Assembly (NCBI GenBank): GCA_963843605.1
Contig: CAWJLA010000004.1
Location: forward strand, 186,001 to 250,000
Reading direction: 5' to 3'
Source: FEN-1297 sp963843605
GTDB taxonomy: Bacteria > Bacteroidota > Ignavibacteria > Ignavibacteriales > Ignavibacteriaceae
Length of the DNA: 64,000 nucleotides
Shown here: positions 1 to 7,736 of the stretch, piece by piece
Numbering within the stretch: the first letter of the stretch is position 1
Layout: each line of letters starts with the position of its first letter
Program-made: the position numbers and the translations under genes
The notes under the pieces: generated by a model
What the model saw: only the letters and a program-made list of their open reading frames with translations
Told to the model about the DNA's origin: nothing
The model's database searches: none

Positions 1-567
1 ATTATTCCCAGATTTATTTCATATGTTTCAATATTTATATGGCTACTACCGCCAATCCGACAATATAAGGGAAATTACTTTTACTTTTTTCTTGTGTTGG
101 CTTTATTAGATCCTATTGTTTATGTCGTTCGTTTTATACTGCCTTTGGATCCGATGAGAATATATACACTCTGTACAATATTTTTAGTGTTCGCTTTAAT
201 AAAAATAAGACATAATAAATTTAACTGGTTTTACATAGCGGTATTGACAATAATAAATACTTATCTTTCTTTTTCACTTAGTTTTGATTTATTAAAATTA
301 TATCTGATACTTCAACTAATCGTTGTTTTCTTTATAATTTTAAGAAAAACTTTACTTGATACATTTACCAACGGTCAAATAAATTTATTCTATTTTGTTC
401 TGGTTTTATATTTGCTTTCGGTACTTACTAAAATGCTGATAACGTTTACGCAATTTTCATCGGGTATATTTTATTTTTACTTCACTACCGCATTTGAAAT
501 TTTGATTGCTGTCTTTTTTATTTTTTATAATGATGTAAACATTCCGAAAATAAAATTGAACGGCTAG
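1..567 (+). CDS. Hypothetical membrane protein, 5' end outside window
   Basis: The frame is open from the first base of the window, so the gene starts upstream; the GTG at 94 is only an internal codon. The visible part is about 188 residues, almost entirely hydrophobic, with roughly six predicted membrane segments separated by short basic loops, and it ends with a polar tail (VNIPKIKLNG). I see no catalytic motif and do not recognise the family. It is convergent with the following YjbQ-family gene, whose open frame overlaps its 3' end. It is probably an inner-membrane protein of unknown function. Confidence 0.6.
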   Translation: MIPRFISYVSIFIWLLPPIRQYKGNYFYFFLVLALLDPIVYVVRFILPLDPMRIYTLCTIFLVFALIKIRHNKFNWFYIAVLTIINTYLSFSLSFDLLKLYLILQLIVVFFIILRKTLLDTFTNGQINLFYFVLVLYLLSVLTKMLITFTQFSSGIFYFYFTTAFEILIAVFFIFYNDVNIPKIKLNG

Positions 568-1008
568 ATTTTTCCTTAACTCAGTTTCCTGCCCGGTAAT
601 TTGAATTATCACTTTTCTGTTTCTCGGACGAATGTCAAACTCTATTAAAATAATCTGCTGCCACGTACCCAGAAGCATATCTTTATCTACGAAAGGTACG
701 GTAAAAGATGCCCCTTGCAGCGCCGCCCTTATATGCGAATGTCCGTTGCCGTCATGCCAGGTTTCATCATGTTTATATTTTACGTTCGATGGTACAAGTT
801 TTTCAAAAAAATGGGGATAATCCGAAATCAATCCCGGCTCATATTCTATAGTGGTAATACCTGCTGTAGAACCTCCGATAAATACAAGCGCGTTACCTTC
901 CCTGATATTGGATTTTCTGATTTGTTCTTCTACTTTGTCAGTAATGTCTACGAGTTCGGTATTGCCTCTGGTTTTTACTTCGAACGAAAGTGTTTTAATT
1001 GAAAGCAT
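457..1008 (-). CDS. YjbQ/UPF0047 family protein (secondary thiamine-phosphate synthase-like)
   Basis: Residues 1-140 match the YjbQ fold: GGSTAGITT takes the place of the usual HTTA-type strand, followed by the conserved HDGNGHSHIRAALQG and LGTWQQIILIEFD. Members of this family are usually about 135-140 residues and some can complement thiamine-phosphate synthase loss; the in vivo role is unsettled. This ORF is 183 residues, and its last ~40 residues are low-complexity and overlap the neighbouring membrane-protein gene by 111 bp. Removing one G near 589 (CAGGAAA to CAGAAA) would end the protein at a TAA at 576-578, just past the neighbour's stop. I therefore suspect a frameshift and a true length near 144 residues. 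Family assignment is solid, the 3' end is not. Confidence 0.75.
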   Translation of the reverse strand: MLSIKTLSFEVKTRGNTELVDITDKVEEQIRKSNIREGNALVFIGGSTAGITTIEYEPGLISDYPHFFEKLVPSNVKYKHDETWHDGNGHSHIRAALQGASFTVPFVDKDMLLGTWQQIILIEFDIRPRNRKVIIQITGQETELRKNLAVQFYFRNVYIIIKNKKDSNQNFKCGSEVKIKYTR

Positions 1009-1192
1009 TATTCAAGTTCCTTTCTTTTGACTTTTTACGGAAGATTTAAGCTTCAACCATAAAATAAATTTGTTATATATATTTGAAAAATGCCCGGCGG
1101 CAAATTCCCGGAATACGCAATTCCTAATCTCATAAAATTTAATTAAATTTGAGACAAATTTTAATTTATCCACAAAATTGGTACAATATTTT

Positions 1193-2395
1193 ATGCTTAC
1201 CAAGGACTATATAGAACTCGAATCTAACTACGGGGCTCATAATTATCATCCTTTGGATGTGGTAATAAGTAAAGCCGAAGGAGTATGGGTTTATGATGTT
1301 GAAGGAAACAAATATCTTGATTGCCTTGCTGCTTATTCCGCAGTAAATCAGGGGCATTGTCATCCCAGAATTCTTAATGTACTTAAAACTCAGGCCGAAA
1401 AAGTAACGCTTACATCGCGGGCATTCAGAAACGACCAGCTTCCGCATCTTTATAAAGAAGTCTGCGAACTGACTGGATATCAAATGTTCCTGCCGATGAA
1501 TTCGGGCGCCGAAGCAGTTGAAACGGCTTTAAAGGCTGCCAGGAAATGGGGATATAAAGTAAAAGGCGTGGAAGAAGATAAAGCCGAAATTATTACATGC
1601 ACAAATAATTTTGCCGGAAGAACCATCAGTATAATCAGTTTTTCAACTGAAGAGCAGTATCGCGACGGCTTCGGTCCTTTCACTCCGGGCTTCAAGATTG
1701 TTCCGTACGGCGATGCGGATGCAATTGCAAAAGCTGTAACAAAAAATACTGTGGCTTTGCTTGTCGAGCCGATTCAAGGTGAAGGCGGAGTTATTGTTCC
1801 GCCTGACGGGTATTTAAAAAAGGCATTCGACATCTGCAAAAAAAATAATGTATTGTTTATGGCAGATGAAATTCAGTCGGGACTTGGCAGAAGCGGCAAG
1901 CTGTTTGCCTTTGAATATGAAAATATCAGACCTGATGTTGTAATAATAGGCAAAGCTTTGTCGGGAGGATTTTATCCGGTATCGGGAGTTTTATCGGATA
2001 AAGAAGTACTAGGAGTGTTCAACCCCGGTGATCACGGTTCCACATTCGGTGGCAATCCTCTCGGTGCGGCTGTGGCGCGTGAAAGTTTAAAAGTGCTCAT
2101 TGAAGAAAAACTCGTTGAGAAATCTTTCGAACTCGGAAATTATTTCAGGGATAAACTAAGAGCCGTCAATTCAGGTTATGTAAAGGAAATACGGGGAAAA
2201 GGTTTGTTTATAGGAGTTGAATTAAAGCCGGAGGCCGGCGGTGCCCGCAGGTTTTGCGAAGCTTTAATGAAGAAAGGAATACTTTGCAAAGAGACTCATG
2301 AAAATGTAATCCGGTTTGCCCCGCCTTTGGTTATAAAGAAGGAAGAGATTGATTGGGCTGTTCAAAATGTAGCGGAAGTATTGCAGAATAACTAA
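1193..2395 (+). CDS. rocD: Ornithine aminotransferase (ornithine-oxo-acid transaminase)
   Basis: This is a class III PLP-dependent aminotransferase of about 400 residues, the normal length for RocD. It converts L-ornithine and 2-oxoglutarate to glutamate-5-semialdehyde and glutamate, linking arginine and proline metabolism in the cytoplasm. The N terminus (NYGAHNYHPLDVV) and CLAAYSAVNQGHCHP are typical of ornithine aminotransferases. The PLP lysine lies in GKALSGGFYPVSG, preceded by the ADEIQSGLGRSGK segment. An upstream TTG at 1178 is possible, but the ATG at 1193 fits the family start better. It stands alone and converges with the REC-HPt gene across a shared hairpin. Confidence 0.93.
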   Translation: MLTKDYIELESNYGAHNYHPLDVVISKAEGVWVYDVEGNKYLDCLAAYSAVNQGHCHPRILNVLKTQAEKVTLTSRAFRNDQLPHLYKEVCELTGYQMFLPMNSGAEAVETALKAARKWGYKVKGVEEDKAEIITCTNNFAGRTISIISFSTEEQYRDGFGPFTPGFKIVPYGDADAIAKAVTKNTVALLVEPIQGEGGVIVPPDGYLKKAFDICKKNNVLFMADEIQSGLGRSGKLFAFEYENIRPDVVIIGKALSGGFYPVSGVLSDKEVLGVFNPGDHGSTFGGNPLGAAVARESLKVLIEEKLVEKSFELGNYFRDKLRAVNSGYVKEIRGKGLFIGVELKPEAGGARRFCEALMKKGILCKETHENVIRFAPPLVIKKEEIDWAVQNVAEVLQNN

Positions 2396-2412
2396 TTTAT
2401 TTATCCAAGTAA

Positions 2413-2448
2413 TTCAATATGCACGGCTATTTAACCGTGCATATTGAA
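2413..2448. terminator. Bidirectional hairpin between convergent genes
   Basis: A perfect 14-bp inverted repeat (TTCAATATGCACGG, loop CTATTTAA, reverse complement) lies between the stops of rocD and the REC-HPt gene. There is no long U-run on either side, so it may work as a bidirectional terminator or transcript stabiliser. Confidence 0.6.
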
Positions 2449-2464
2449 AACTTGTCTTGAAGGT

Positions 2465-3241
2465 TTAACTAAGAAATTTATTTAAAAACATTTTGGTATC
2501 TTCTATCGCTTTATTTAATACGTCTATTCTTCCCAATATATTATCGATATCATTCTGCTTGCCGGAAAGCTCAATACCTAAGGCCTCGTCACCTATTTTT
2601 TTAGCACCTACCGAATAACTTGCGCCTTTTATAGTATGTGCTTCGTTAATTATTTTTTCGATATTTTTTGTCTTTACGAACCCGTCAAGTTTCTGAAAGC
2701 GTTCGTTCATATCATTTATATAACTCTTCAATAATTCCCTTTGGAATTCTTTATCACCCATGCTCATTTTTTCAAGCACTAAAAAATCAAATACCTGCTC
2801 AATAATTTTTTCCGGCTGAATTACTTCTACTTCAGACGGTAATTCTATCTTCAGCCATTTATCAATTACGTTCAGCAATAGTTCGGAAATTATTGGTTTG
2901 GTAACATAATCATCCATACCCGCATCAATACATTTTTCTTTGTCGCCCATTAATGCATGCGCTGTGATAGCTATTATAGGAATTTTATTTTTAGGATTCT
3001 CAAGCTGCCTTATCATTTTTGTGGCGGTAAAACCGTCCATTTCAGGCATCTGAACATCCATTAAGATTACATCATAATCGCTTTCCTTAACGGCAACCAC
3101 AGCTTCCAAACCATTATTGACCGGAGAGGAATTATAGCCTGCAAATTTTAGAATTCTTAAAGCAACTTTTTGATTGATTAAGTTGTCTTCAGCCAATAAT
3201 ATTTTGAATTTAGCTCTTTCTTCCTTTAAAACTTCAGTCAT
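2465..3241 (-). CDS. Response regulator receiver domain fused to HPt phosphotransfer domain
   Basis: Counting from the TTG at 3253, residues 17-135 form a receiver domain with the acidic pair AEDN, phospho-acceptor D66 in VILMDVQMPEMDG, and the conserved lysine in VTKP. A C-terminal HPt domain (about 165-255) carries the phosphorylatable histidine in EAHTIKGAS (H206). There is no kinase, HATPase or DNA-binding output domain. It looks like the detached tail of a hybrid histidine kinase and probably relays phosphate between an unlinked kinase and a regulator. I prefer the ATG at 3241, which has GGA about 9 nt upstream, over the TTG. No partner kinase is in the window. Confidence 0.85.
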   Translation of the reverse strand: MTEVLKEERAKFKILLAEDNLINQKVALRILKFAGYNSSPVNNGLEAVVAVKESDYDVILMDVQMPEMDGFTATKMIRQLENPKNKIPIIAITAHALMGDKEKCIDAGMDDYVTKPIISELLLNVIDKWLKIELPSEVEVIQPEKIIEQVFDFLVLEKMSMGDKEFQRELLKSYINDMNERFQKLDGFVKTKNIEKIINEAHTIKGASYSVGAKKIGDEALGIELSGKQNDIDNILGRIDVLNKAIEDTKMFLNKFLS

Positions 3242-3550
3242 AACCGATTCCAAATATGTATTATGCTTTTATATTATTATTTTCTCAATTAAGTTTTTCT
3301 TTTTTCCGGCGTCTTGGTATATATCTATCTGAGAACAACTTAAGGAAAATTAAAGAACCGGAAAGATCTCTATATTTAATACAGGATTAAACGATTAGTT
3401 TATTATCGGATTTTTTCAATAAATTGTTAATATTTGCATTGGTCTTATTTTCAATTTGTTGATTACTTCTAATTAACCTTAATAAAATATCATCGTGAAG
3501 ATAATATTCGATTAAGCATTTTCCCAGGAATATTTATAATTTTTGAAAAA
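3242..3550. other. Intergenic region between divergent genes
   Basis: This 309-bp AT-rich spacer separates the REC-HPt gene (minus) from the PAP2 phosphatase (plus). It should contain promoters for both, but I see no convincing motif, repeat or RNA gene. Confidence 0.4.
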
Positions 3551-4123
3551 ATGGTAGATTTTTTATATTCAATTGATGTTTCGGTACTATATTTCTTTAA
3601 TCACACCCTATCAGCCCCTTTTCTAAATAAATTCTTCGGAATAATAACAAATGTTAACAATTGGTATATCGCTTATTTAATTTTACTCGGAATTAGTTTT
3701 ACTAAAGGCGGAAGAAAAGGAAAATTAGCCGTTCTCGGTGTATTATTATTGATACTGGTCACCGATCAATTCGGCGCAAGGATGCTGAAGGAAATGGTAG
3801 GACGAATTAGGCCGTGCAATGCTCTGCCCGACATTATTACACCGCTGGGATGCAACGGTACATTTTCTTTTCCCTCAAATCACGCTTTGAATAATTTTGC
3901 GGCAGCCACTTTCTTTTATAAATTATACCCTAAATTAAAGTGGATCCTTTTTATAACAGCTTCCTTAATTGCCATTTCAAGAGTATATATGGGCCTGCAT
4001 TATCCTTCGGATATTATAGGCGGAGCAATAATCGGTTCAGCTTTCGGATATGCGTTCTCTTTTTTACTTCTGAAAATTGATGCATATTTGGGACGAAAAA
4101 ACAAATTAACTGTAAATAATTAA
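3551..4123 (+). CDS. PAP2-family membrane phosphatase (undecaprenyl-diphosphatase / PgpB-like)
   Basis: A 190-residue integral membrane protein with the three phosphatase motifs of the PAP2 superfamily: KEMVGRIRP (motif 1), FPSNHALN (motif 2, PSNH where PSGH is usual) and SRVYMGLHYPSDIIGG (motif 3 with the catalytic His and Asp). About five membrane helices are visible. Relatives dephosphorylate undecaprenyl pyrophosphate, phosphatidylglycerol phosphate or phosphatidate at the periplasmic face of the inner membrane; the substrate cannot be decided here. The downstream GNAT gene follows within about 20 bp and may be co-transcribed. Confidence 0.85.
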   Translation: MVDFLYSIDVSVLYFFNHTLSAPFLNKFFGIITNVNNWYIAYLILLGISFTKGGRKGKLAVLGVLLLILVTDQFGARMLKEMVGRIRPCNALPDIITPLGCNGTFSFPSNHALNNFAAATFFYKLYPKLKWILFITASLIAISRVYMGLHYPSDIIGGAIIGSAFGYAFSFLLLKIDAYLGRKNKLTVNN

Positions 4124-4141
4124 GAATTGAATACGGGAAAT

Positions 4142-4642
4142 ATGAATATGCCGCAAAAAAAATTAAGCAAATTAATAGTTAGACTCGCTGTACCGGAAGA
4201 TATTCCATTGATTTTAACTTTCATAAAAGAGTTGGCCGAATATGAAAAAATGTCGGATCAGGTAACGGCAACCGAAGAAATTTTAAGCGAAAAGTTGTTC
4301 GGCGTTCATAAATACGCAGAGGTATTTATCGCAGAGTATGAAGGAGAACCTGCCGGTCAGGCATTATTCTTTCACAACTTCTCTACTTTTATCGGAAGAC
4401 CCGGTATTTACCTTGAAGATATTTATGTAAGACCTCAATTGCGTGGAAAAGGTATAGGAAAATCTCTACTGCTGGAAGTAGTAAAACTTGCAAAACAGAG
4501 AAATTGCGGCAGAGTTGAGTGGGTTGTTCTTAATTGGAATGAACCGTCCATAAATTTCTATAAAAGCCTTGGCGCTCTTCCTATGAACGAATGGACTACA
4601 TTCAGGCTTACCGAAGAAGAGATAGCAAATTTAGCGGGCTAA
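4142..4642 (+). CDS. GNAT-family N-acetyltransferase
   Basis: A single GNAT domain covers nearly the whole protein. The acetyl-CoA binding motif A is visible as YVRPQLRGKGIGKSLL, followed by WVVLNWNEPSINFYKSLGA, which is the C-terminal half typical of the spermidine/diamine and thialysine acetyltransferase subgroup. The DIYV and GIYLEDI strand also fits that subgroup. The substrate is therefore probably a small amine, but this is inference. The TTG at 4127 is in frame; the ATG at 4142 or 4148 (GGGAAAT just upstream) is more likely. Confidence 0.8.
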   Translation: MNMPQKKLSKLIVRLAVPEDIPLILTFIKELAEYEKMSDQVTATEEILSEKLFGVHKYAEVFIAEYEGEPAGQALFFHNFSTFIGRPGIYLEDIYVRPQLRGKGIGKSLLLEVVKLAKQRNCGRVEWVVLNWNEPSINFYKSLGALPMNEWTTFRLTEEEIANLAG

Positions 4643-4722
4643 AAATGTGAAAATTACGCAAAAATGAAGTTTTTAGTATATTAAATATTCCGGCCAGTCT
4701 CTGAAATTCCGCAAATTTTTTT

Positions 4723-4730
4723 TATCTTTG
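4723..4730 (+). promoter_or_regulatory. Possible Bacteroides-type -7 element upstream of fabF
   Basis: TATCTTTG matches the TAnnTTTG -7 consensus known for Bacteroidota primary sigma factor. It lies about 80 bp before fabF. I do not see a matching TTTG at the -33 position, so this is a weak call. Confidence 0.3.
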
Positions 4731-4812
4731 ACACTAATTATTATGTATATTTACAAAGATTTGTATAACAACAACGTTGAACTTAAATTTTTTAAATTTA
4801 TAAGGAATAACA

Positions 4813-6072
4813 ATGGCTAATAACGGTAACAGGAGAGTTGTCGTGACCGGTATGGGAGCTTTAACTCCTATCGGATTAACTGTAAATGACTTTTTTGAAG
4901 GAATGATGAACGGAAAAAGCGGAAGTGCATTAATTACAAGTTTTGATACTTCTAAGTTGGATACGAAATTCGCATGCGAGCTCAAAGGTTTTGACGTAAC
5001 AAAATTCCTCGATAGAAAAACTGCCCGAAGATTGGATAAATACGCACAATATGCAATGGCGGCTTCGATGCAGGCGGTTGAGGATAGTAAGCTGGATACG
5101 AAAGACTTAACGGACGAACAGAGGGGCCGAATAGGTGTTGTATTCGGCAGCGGAATCGGAGGAATAGAAACGTTCTATAATCAGTCCGTAGTGAATTATA
5201 CCGAAGGGCCCGACCGTATTTCTCCGTTTTTTATCACCATGCTTATTCCTGATATTGCCAGCGGATATATTTCTATACATTACGGATTCAGAGGACCTAA
5301 TTATTGCATTGTTTCAGCATGCGCAACCGCAAATAACAATATGATCGACGGGTATATGCTAATTAAGAACGGACTGGCAGATATTATAGTTTCAGGAGGA
5401 AGTGAAGCTGCTATTAACCAAATAGGCCTCGGCGGATTTAACGCAAACAAAGCACTGTCAACAAAAAATGATTCACCGGAAACAGCAAGCAGACCTTTTG
5501 ATATTACGCGAGACGGTTTTGTAATGGGAGAAGGCGGAGGGGCGGTAATCCTTGAAGAACTGGAATCCGCAAAAAAAAGAGGAGCAAAAATATACGCCGA
5601 AATAATAGGCGCAGGATTGTCTGCAGACGCATATCATATTACGGCTCCGCACCCGGAAGGTACCGGAGCTATTCTGGCAATGGAGATGGCTCTTAACGGC
5701 GCCGGAATAAATAAAGATGAAGTGGATTATATAAACATGCACGGCACTTCAACTTCGCTCGGAGATATTGCCGAAACCAAAGCGATTAAAAAGGTTTTCG
5801 GCGATCATGCATATAAAATGAATGTGTCTTCAACAAAAAGTATGACCGGGCATTTGCTGGGTGCTGCAGGCGCTGTAGAAGCTATTGCTTCAATACTTGC
5901 GATAAATAATAATGTGGTCCCTCCAACTATTAATTTCGAAAATCCTGATCCGGAATGCGATTTGAATTATACATTTAATAAACCCCAGGAACGAACGGTA
6001 AATGTTGCTGTGAGCAATGCTTTCGGATTCGGCGGACACAATACGTCTGTTGTATTTAAAAAATACGAATAA
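4813..6072 (+). CDS. fabF: 3-oxoacyl-[acyl-carrier-protein] synthase II
   Basis: This 419-residue protein has the full KAS II architecture of two thiolase-fold halves. The catalytic cysteine is C170 in VSACATA, with the two histidines in MHGTSTS (H310) and FGFGGHN (H409), and the active-site lysine in STKSMTGHLLGAAGAVE. It condenses malonyl-ACP with acyl-ACP in fatty acid elongation in the cytoplasm. Start is ATG with AAGGAA eight bases upstream. The usual partners (acpP, rnc, fabD/G) are not adjacent, so it is transcribed alone here and is followed by a stem-loop. Confidence 0.96.
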   Translation: MANNGNRRVVVTGMGALTPIGLTVNDFFEGMMNGKSGSALITSFDTSKLDTKFACELKGFDVTKFLDRKTARRLDKYAQYAMAASMQAVEDSKLDTKDLTDEQRGRIGVVFGSGIGGIETFYNQSVVNYTEGPDRISPFFITMLIPDIASGYISIHYGFRGPNYCIVSACATANNNMIDGYMLIKNGLADIIVSGGSEAAINQIGLGGFNANKALSTKNDSPETASRPFDITRDGFVMGEGGGAVILEELESAKKRGAKIYAEIIGAGLSADAYHITAPHPEGTGAILAMEMALNGAGINKDEVDYINMHGTSTSLGDIAETKAIKKVFGDHAYKMNVSSTKSMTGHLLGAAGAVEAIASILAINNNVVPPTINFENPDPECDLNYTFNKPQERTVNVAVSNAFGFGGHNTSVVFKKYE

Positions 6073-6140
6073 TTAATTGAAGTAATTTTTATTCCATATA
6101 CAACCGTTCCCGGCATTCTGCAAAATATCTAATATAATTT

Positions 6141-6172
6141 TTACCGGCGCCGTGTAATTACGGTGCCGGTAA
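6141..6172 (+). terminator. Stem-loop after fabF
   Basis: A 13-bp stem (TTACCGGCGCCGT / ACGGTGCCGGTAA, one G-U pair) with loop GTAATT lies 70 bp past fabF. No U-run follows, so terminator efficiency is uncertain. Confidence 0.55.
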
Positions 6173-6314
6173 GATAATTATTCCGGATTTCGAAAATCTT
6201 AATTCTAAATTTTAATTTTAGCATAATCTTTTTACTTCAAAGCTTTTAATGAATTTTATTGTTCGTGATGTTTATTATTTTTACAATGTCTATTAATAAT
6301 TCAAAGGGAGAAAT

Positions 6315-6644
6315 ATGGAACGCTCAATGGTTACAACTGCATTCGAACTGGATAATTATAAAATCGTTAAAAATCTTGGAATTGTGCGAGGAATTACCGT
6401 CCGTTCACGTTCAATTGTAGGTACTATCGGAGGAACGCTCCAGACTATTTTCGGAGGTAATATCACTTTATTTACAGAGTTATGTGAAAAAACAAGGGAA
6501 GAATCTTTTGAATTGATGATGAGACATGCCGAGCAGCTCGGTGCCAATGCAGTAATAGGAATGAGATATGACACTACCGACGTTCTTCAGGGAGTAAGCG
6601 AAGTATTATGCTACGGAACCGCCGTTGTAACCGAACGAAAATAA
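6315..6644 (+). CDS. YbjQ/UPF0145 family heavy-metal-binding-domain protein
   Basis: A 109-residue protein that aligns end to end with the YbjQ family: GIVRGITVRSRSIVGTIGGTLQTIFGG, then LGANAVIGMRYDTT and the final EVLCYGTAVV strand. Family members form pentameric beta barrels; the name heavy-metal-binding reflects fold similarity and no biochemical role is established. GGGAGAA precedes the ATG. It stands between fabF and a cupin gene on the same strand, with no functional hint from context. Confidence 0.85.
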   Translation: MERSMVTTAFELDNYKIVKNLGIVRGITVRSRSIVGTIGGTLQTIFGGNITLFTELCEKTREESFELMMRHAEQLGANAVIGMRYDTTDVLQGVSEVLCYGTAVVTERK

Positions 6645-6703
6645 ATTGATCGTACATTATAATTAATCAGGCTTCTTTCTAAAAACTTACTGTCAATTTA
6701 AAT

Positions 6704-7045
6704 ATGGAAATAATTAATAAACGAAATGCCGAACATTATAAGTGGGGACCGGATTGCGACGGCTGGCATCTGTTGAAGAATAAGGAAATGAGCGTAATTC
6801 AAGAACTTGTACCTCCGGGAGGATCCGAGATTGCACATTATCATCGAAATTCCAGGCAGCTTTTTTTTATTCTGGAGGGAGAAGCAACTTTAGAATTTTC
6901 CGGCAAATCTTTTAAACTTAAAAAATATGATTCGATTGAAATTCCGCCGCTGACCTCACATAAACTTTTAAATGAGACATCCCTAAATCTCGAGTTTTTA
7001 GTTATTTCACACCCCCCCGGTCATGGTGATAGAATCACAGTTTAG
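6704..7045 (+). CDS. Cupin-domain protein
   Basis: A small single-domain cupin of 113 residues. Motif 1 is visible as HYHRNSRQLFFILEGEATLEF, with two histidines and the glutamine/glutamate positions, and motif 2 as IEIPPLTSHKLLN with the final histidine. These are the expected metal ligands. No fused catalytic or DNA-binding domain is present, so substrate and role are unknown. It may be a small-molecule binding or isomerase-type cupin. Confidence 0.8.
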   Translation: MEIINKRNAEHYKWGPDCDGWHLLKNKEMSVIQELVPPGGSEIAHYHRNSRQLFFILEGEATLEFSGKSFKLKKYDSIEIPPLTSHKLLNETSLNLEFLVISHPPGHGDRITV

Positions 7046-7118
7046 TTCTTTTTAATTCTTTATTTTATCTCAAATCTTAATTTGTTAAGATTTTTTCAAT
7101 AATAAACAGAGATAAAAA

Positions 7119-7592
7119 ATGAATGACGCATTATTCAGAGAAAATGTAATAGAACTTTTAAACGGCGGCAGCGCTCACATAAAAATATCAAAAGCACTGG
7201 CTGGATTACTTCCCGGAAACCGGAATAAGCGGCCGGAGAATTTCCCTTATTCTGTTTGGGAATTATTAGAGCACATCAGAATCTCACAAAATGATATTCT
7301 TAAATATATGGTTGATCCTAAATGGAAATCACCCAAATGGCCCGACGAATATTGGCCCAAAAATAAGAACTCTGCAGTAAACGATAAAAACTGGAACGAT
7401 GCAATTGATTTTTTTAATTCCGATCTTGATGAACTGCTTAAAATAGCACAGGATCCGGAAATCGATCTGTTGTCAGAATTACCGCATGCAGAGGGTGTCT
7501 CGTATTTAAGAGAACTGTTGCTGGCCGCAGATCATAAGTCGTACCATCTGGGCCAAATTGTATTGGTGAGAAAACTTCTGGACAACTGGTAG
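7119..7592 (+). CDS. DinB-superfamily protein
   Basis: A 157-residue four-helix-bundle protein. The metal-binding histidines expected for the DinB/YfiT group are visible in WELLEHIRISQ near the N terminus and in the C-terminal AADHKSYHLGQIVLVRKLL helix. Some relatives are bacillithiol or mycothiol transferases, but most are uncharacterised and none of the context decides this. It starts with ATG after an AGAGAT tract and follows the cupin gene on the same strand. Confidence 0.8.
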   Translation: MNDALFRENVIELLNGGSAHIKISKALAGLLPGNRNKRPENFPYSVWELLEHIRISQNDILKYMVDPKWKSPKWPDEYWPKNKNSAVNDKNWNDAIDFFNSDLDELLKIAQDPEIDLLSELPHAEGVSYLRELLLAADHKSYHLGQIVLVRKLLDNW

Positions 7593-7736
7593 AATGCAAT
7601 ATTAATATTGTTTTCACGGATAATAGTTTTCTTGCATGCTTTGTTTTCAATTTAAAATTAATTTTATTCGGCAGTATAAATTTGAAAAGATTATTTTAAG
7701 TCATTAAAATATAAATTTTGGCCTAGTATAAACCGC

